Shown here: positions 63,462 through 64,000 of the stretch, in pieces
How positions within the stretch are numbered: the stretch's first letter is position 1
Layout: each line of letters opens with the position of its first letter
Origin: Diaporthe sp. PMI_573
Taxonomy: Eukaryota; Ascomycota; Sordariomycetes; Diaporthales; Diaporthaceae
Length of the DNA: 64,000 nucleotides
Direction of reading: 5' to 3'
Assembly: GCA_021399435.1 (NCBI GenBank)
Contig: JAJTUP010000032.1
Coordinates: 682,001-746,000, forward strand
Program-made: the position numbers and the translations under genes
Notes under the pieces: model-generated
Database searches by the model: none
Told to the model about the DNA's origin: nothing
What the model saw: the letters and a program-made list of their open reading frames with translations, nothing else

Positions 63462-64000
63462 AAGTCACACACACACAAACAACATAATGCGCCGATTTCG
63501 ATCCCCTGTCCGTGGCCCTGCGGCCACGAATCTTGCACCGTTTATCATGTTCCGACATCCTGCATACCCTGATGCGACGGAACCGCTCTTGGCTCTCGAT
63601 GCCGTGGACGATGAAACTCGGGTCCGGTATTGACTACGAGAATCTCGTAGAGATTGTGGTATGGCCAAGCATATCCTAGTCGGTAGAAGCCTGCGCTCAA
63701 CTCGAAGCTCTGGTGCCAAGGCGCTCGGAGTTCTTGGTTATTTGAGAAAAGAAAGTAAAATTGAAGGGGCAGTAGGATACAAGGGGGTTAAGGCCAACAC
63801 TGGCAAATGCTGAGCAAATCGAACTTATCACACCGTTACTGGAAGCAACGAAAGACGGCAGGATGAGGAAGACGAGGAGCACGAAATGCCTCACAAAAAT
63901 CTCTTGCATGAGACAGGTAACGCCCTCGGTAGTAAGGGAATTGAAATTGTTCCCCTTCGGGCTAGATGCTCTGAAAGTACAATATTAGGGGACTACGAAG
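63462..64000. other. No firm gene; possible small secreted-type ORF
   Basis: A minus-strand ATG ORF (63909-63697, 70 codons) starts MQEIFVRHFVLLVFLILPSF, which looks like a signal peptide or membrane segment, but nothing supports expression and its end lacks cysteines typical of effectors. Treated as unproven. Confidence 0.25.

Noticed and set aside
63697..63909. Secreted effector gene
   Set aside because: Signal-peptide-like start but no cysteine pattern, homology or promoter evidence; kept only as a low-confidence note.

Overview
This window looks like a transposon-dense accessory compartment of a filamentous ascomycete (Pezizomycotina, probably Sordariomycetes). The support is short introns with CTAAC/CTGAC-type branch sites, Fot/pogo, hAT, Ty3-gypsy chromovirus and Helitron elements, fungal-specific gene families (Est1-type domain, SIR2/NB-ARC NLR, orphan kinase-like and C2H2 families), and many fragments broken by C-to-T or G-to-A type stops, as repeat-induced point mutation (RIP) would leave. 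I saw no ribosomal RNA, tRNA, CRISPR array or bacterial-style operon. Species and chromosome cannot be told from the sequence alone.

Layout. 0.4-9.3 kb is a graveyard: a SIR2-NB-ARC NLR-like pseudogene, a pogo helix-turn-helix scrap, an Est1-type scrap, a hAT transposase remnant, and a lysine/arginine-rich fungal family gene with one premature stop. 9.3-10.6 kb holds an uninterrupted gene of unknown function. Two solo LTRs of one family, in opposite orientation and each with its own 5-bp target duplication, lie at 10.6 and 16.3 kb. Between them sits a full-length hAT transposon (12,011-15,081; 21-bp TIRs, 8-bp duplication) that landed inside a small ORF. 17.1-25.7 kb is a Helitron-type unit: a Rep/Pif1-helicase gene on the minus strand with one intron, a divergent second gene on the plus strand, and a shared intergenic region. 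25.7-38.5 kb returns to fragments: an adenosine-deaminase C-terminus, a truncated paralogue of the second Helitron gene fused to a truncated hAT, two more hAT pieces and a kinase-like pseudogene.

38.96-60.64 kb is a giant inverted duplication. Each arm of about 7.8 kb carries, from outside inwards, a truncated second Helitron (Rep C-terminus plus full helicase), a 96-bp tandem repeat, an intact alpha/beta-hydrolase gene, a diverged solo LTR and a Fot/pogo transposon. The arms show no protein-level difference from the Fot start codon out to about 39,077/60,518. A complete gypsy chromovirus with identical LTRs (46,791-52,678) was inserted later into the terminal part of the left Fot copy. Beyond the right arm are another hAT remnant and a disordered-protein gene broken by one TAG.

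How the parts relate. Most coding capacity is transposition machinery. The non-transposon genes that still look intact are the unknown gene at 9.4-10.6 kb and the duplicated hydrolase. Points of interest are the Helitron's divergent second gene (with a second, broken copy nearby), one 19-nt perfect hairpin found just downstream of three unrelated transposon ORFs, and the step in sequence identity at the palindrome centre, which points to fold-back duplication or gene conversion between inverted Fot copies.
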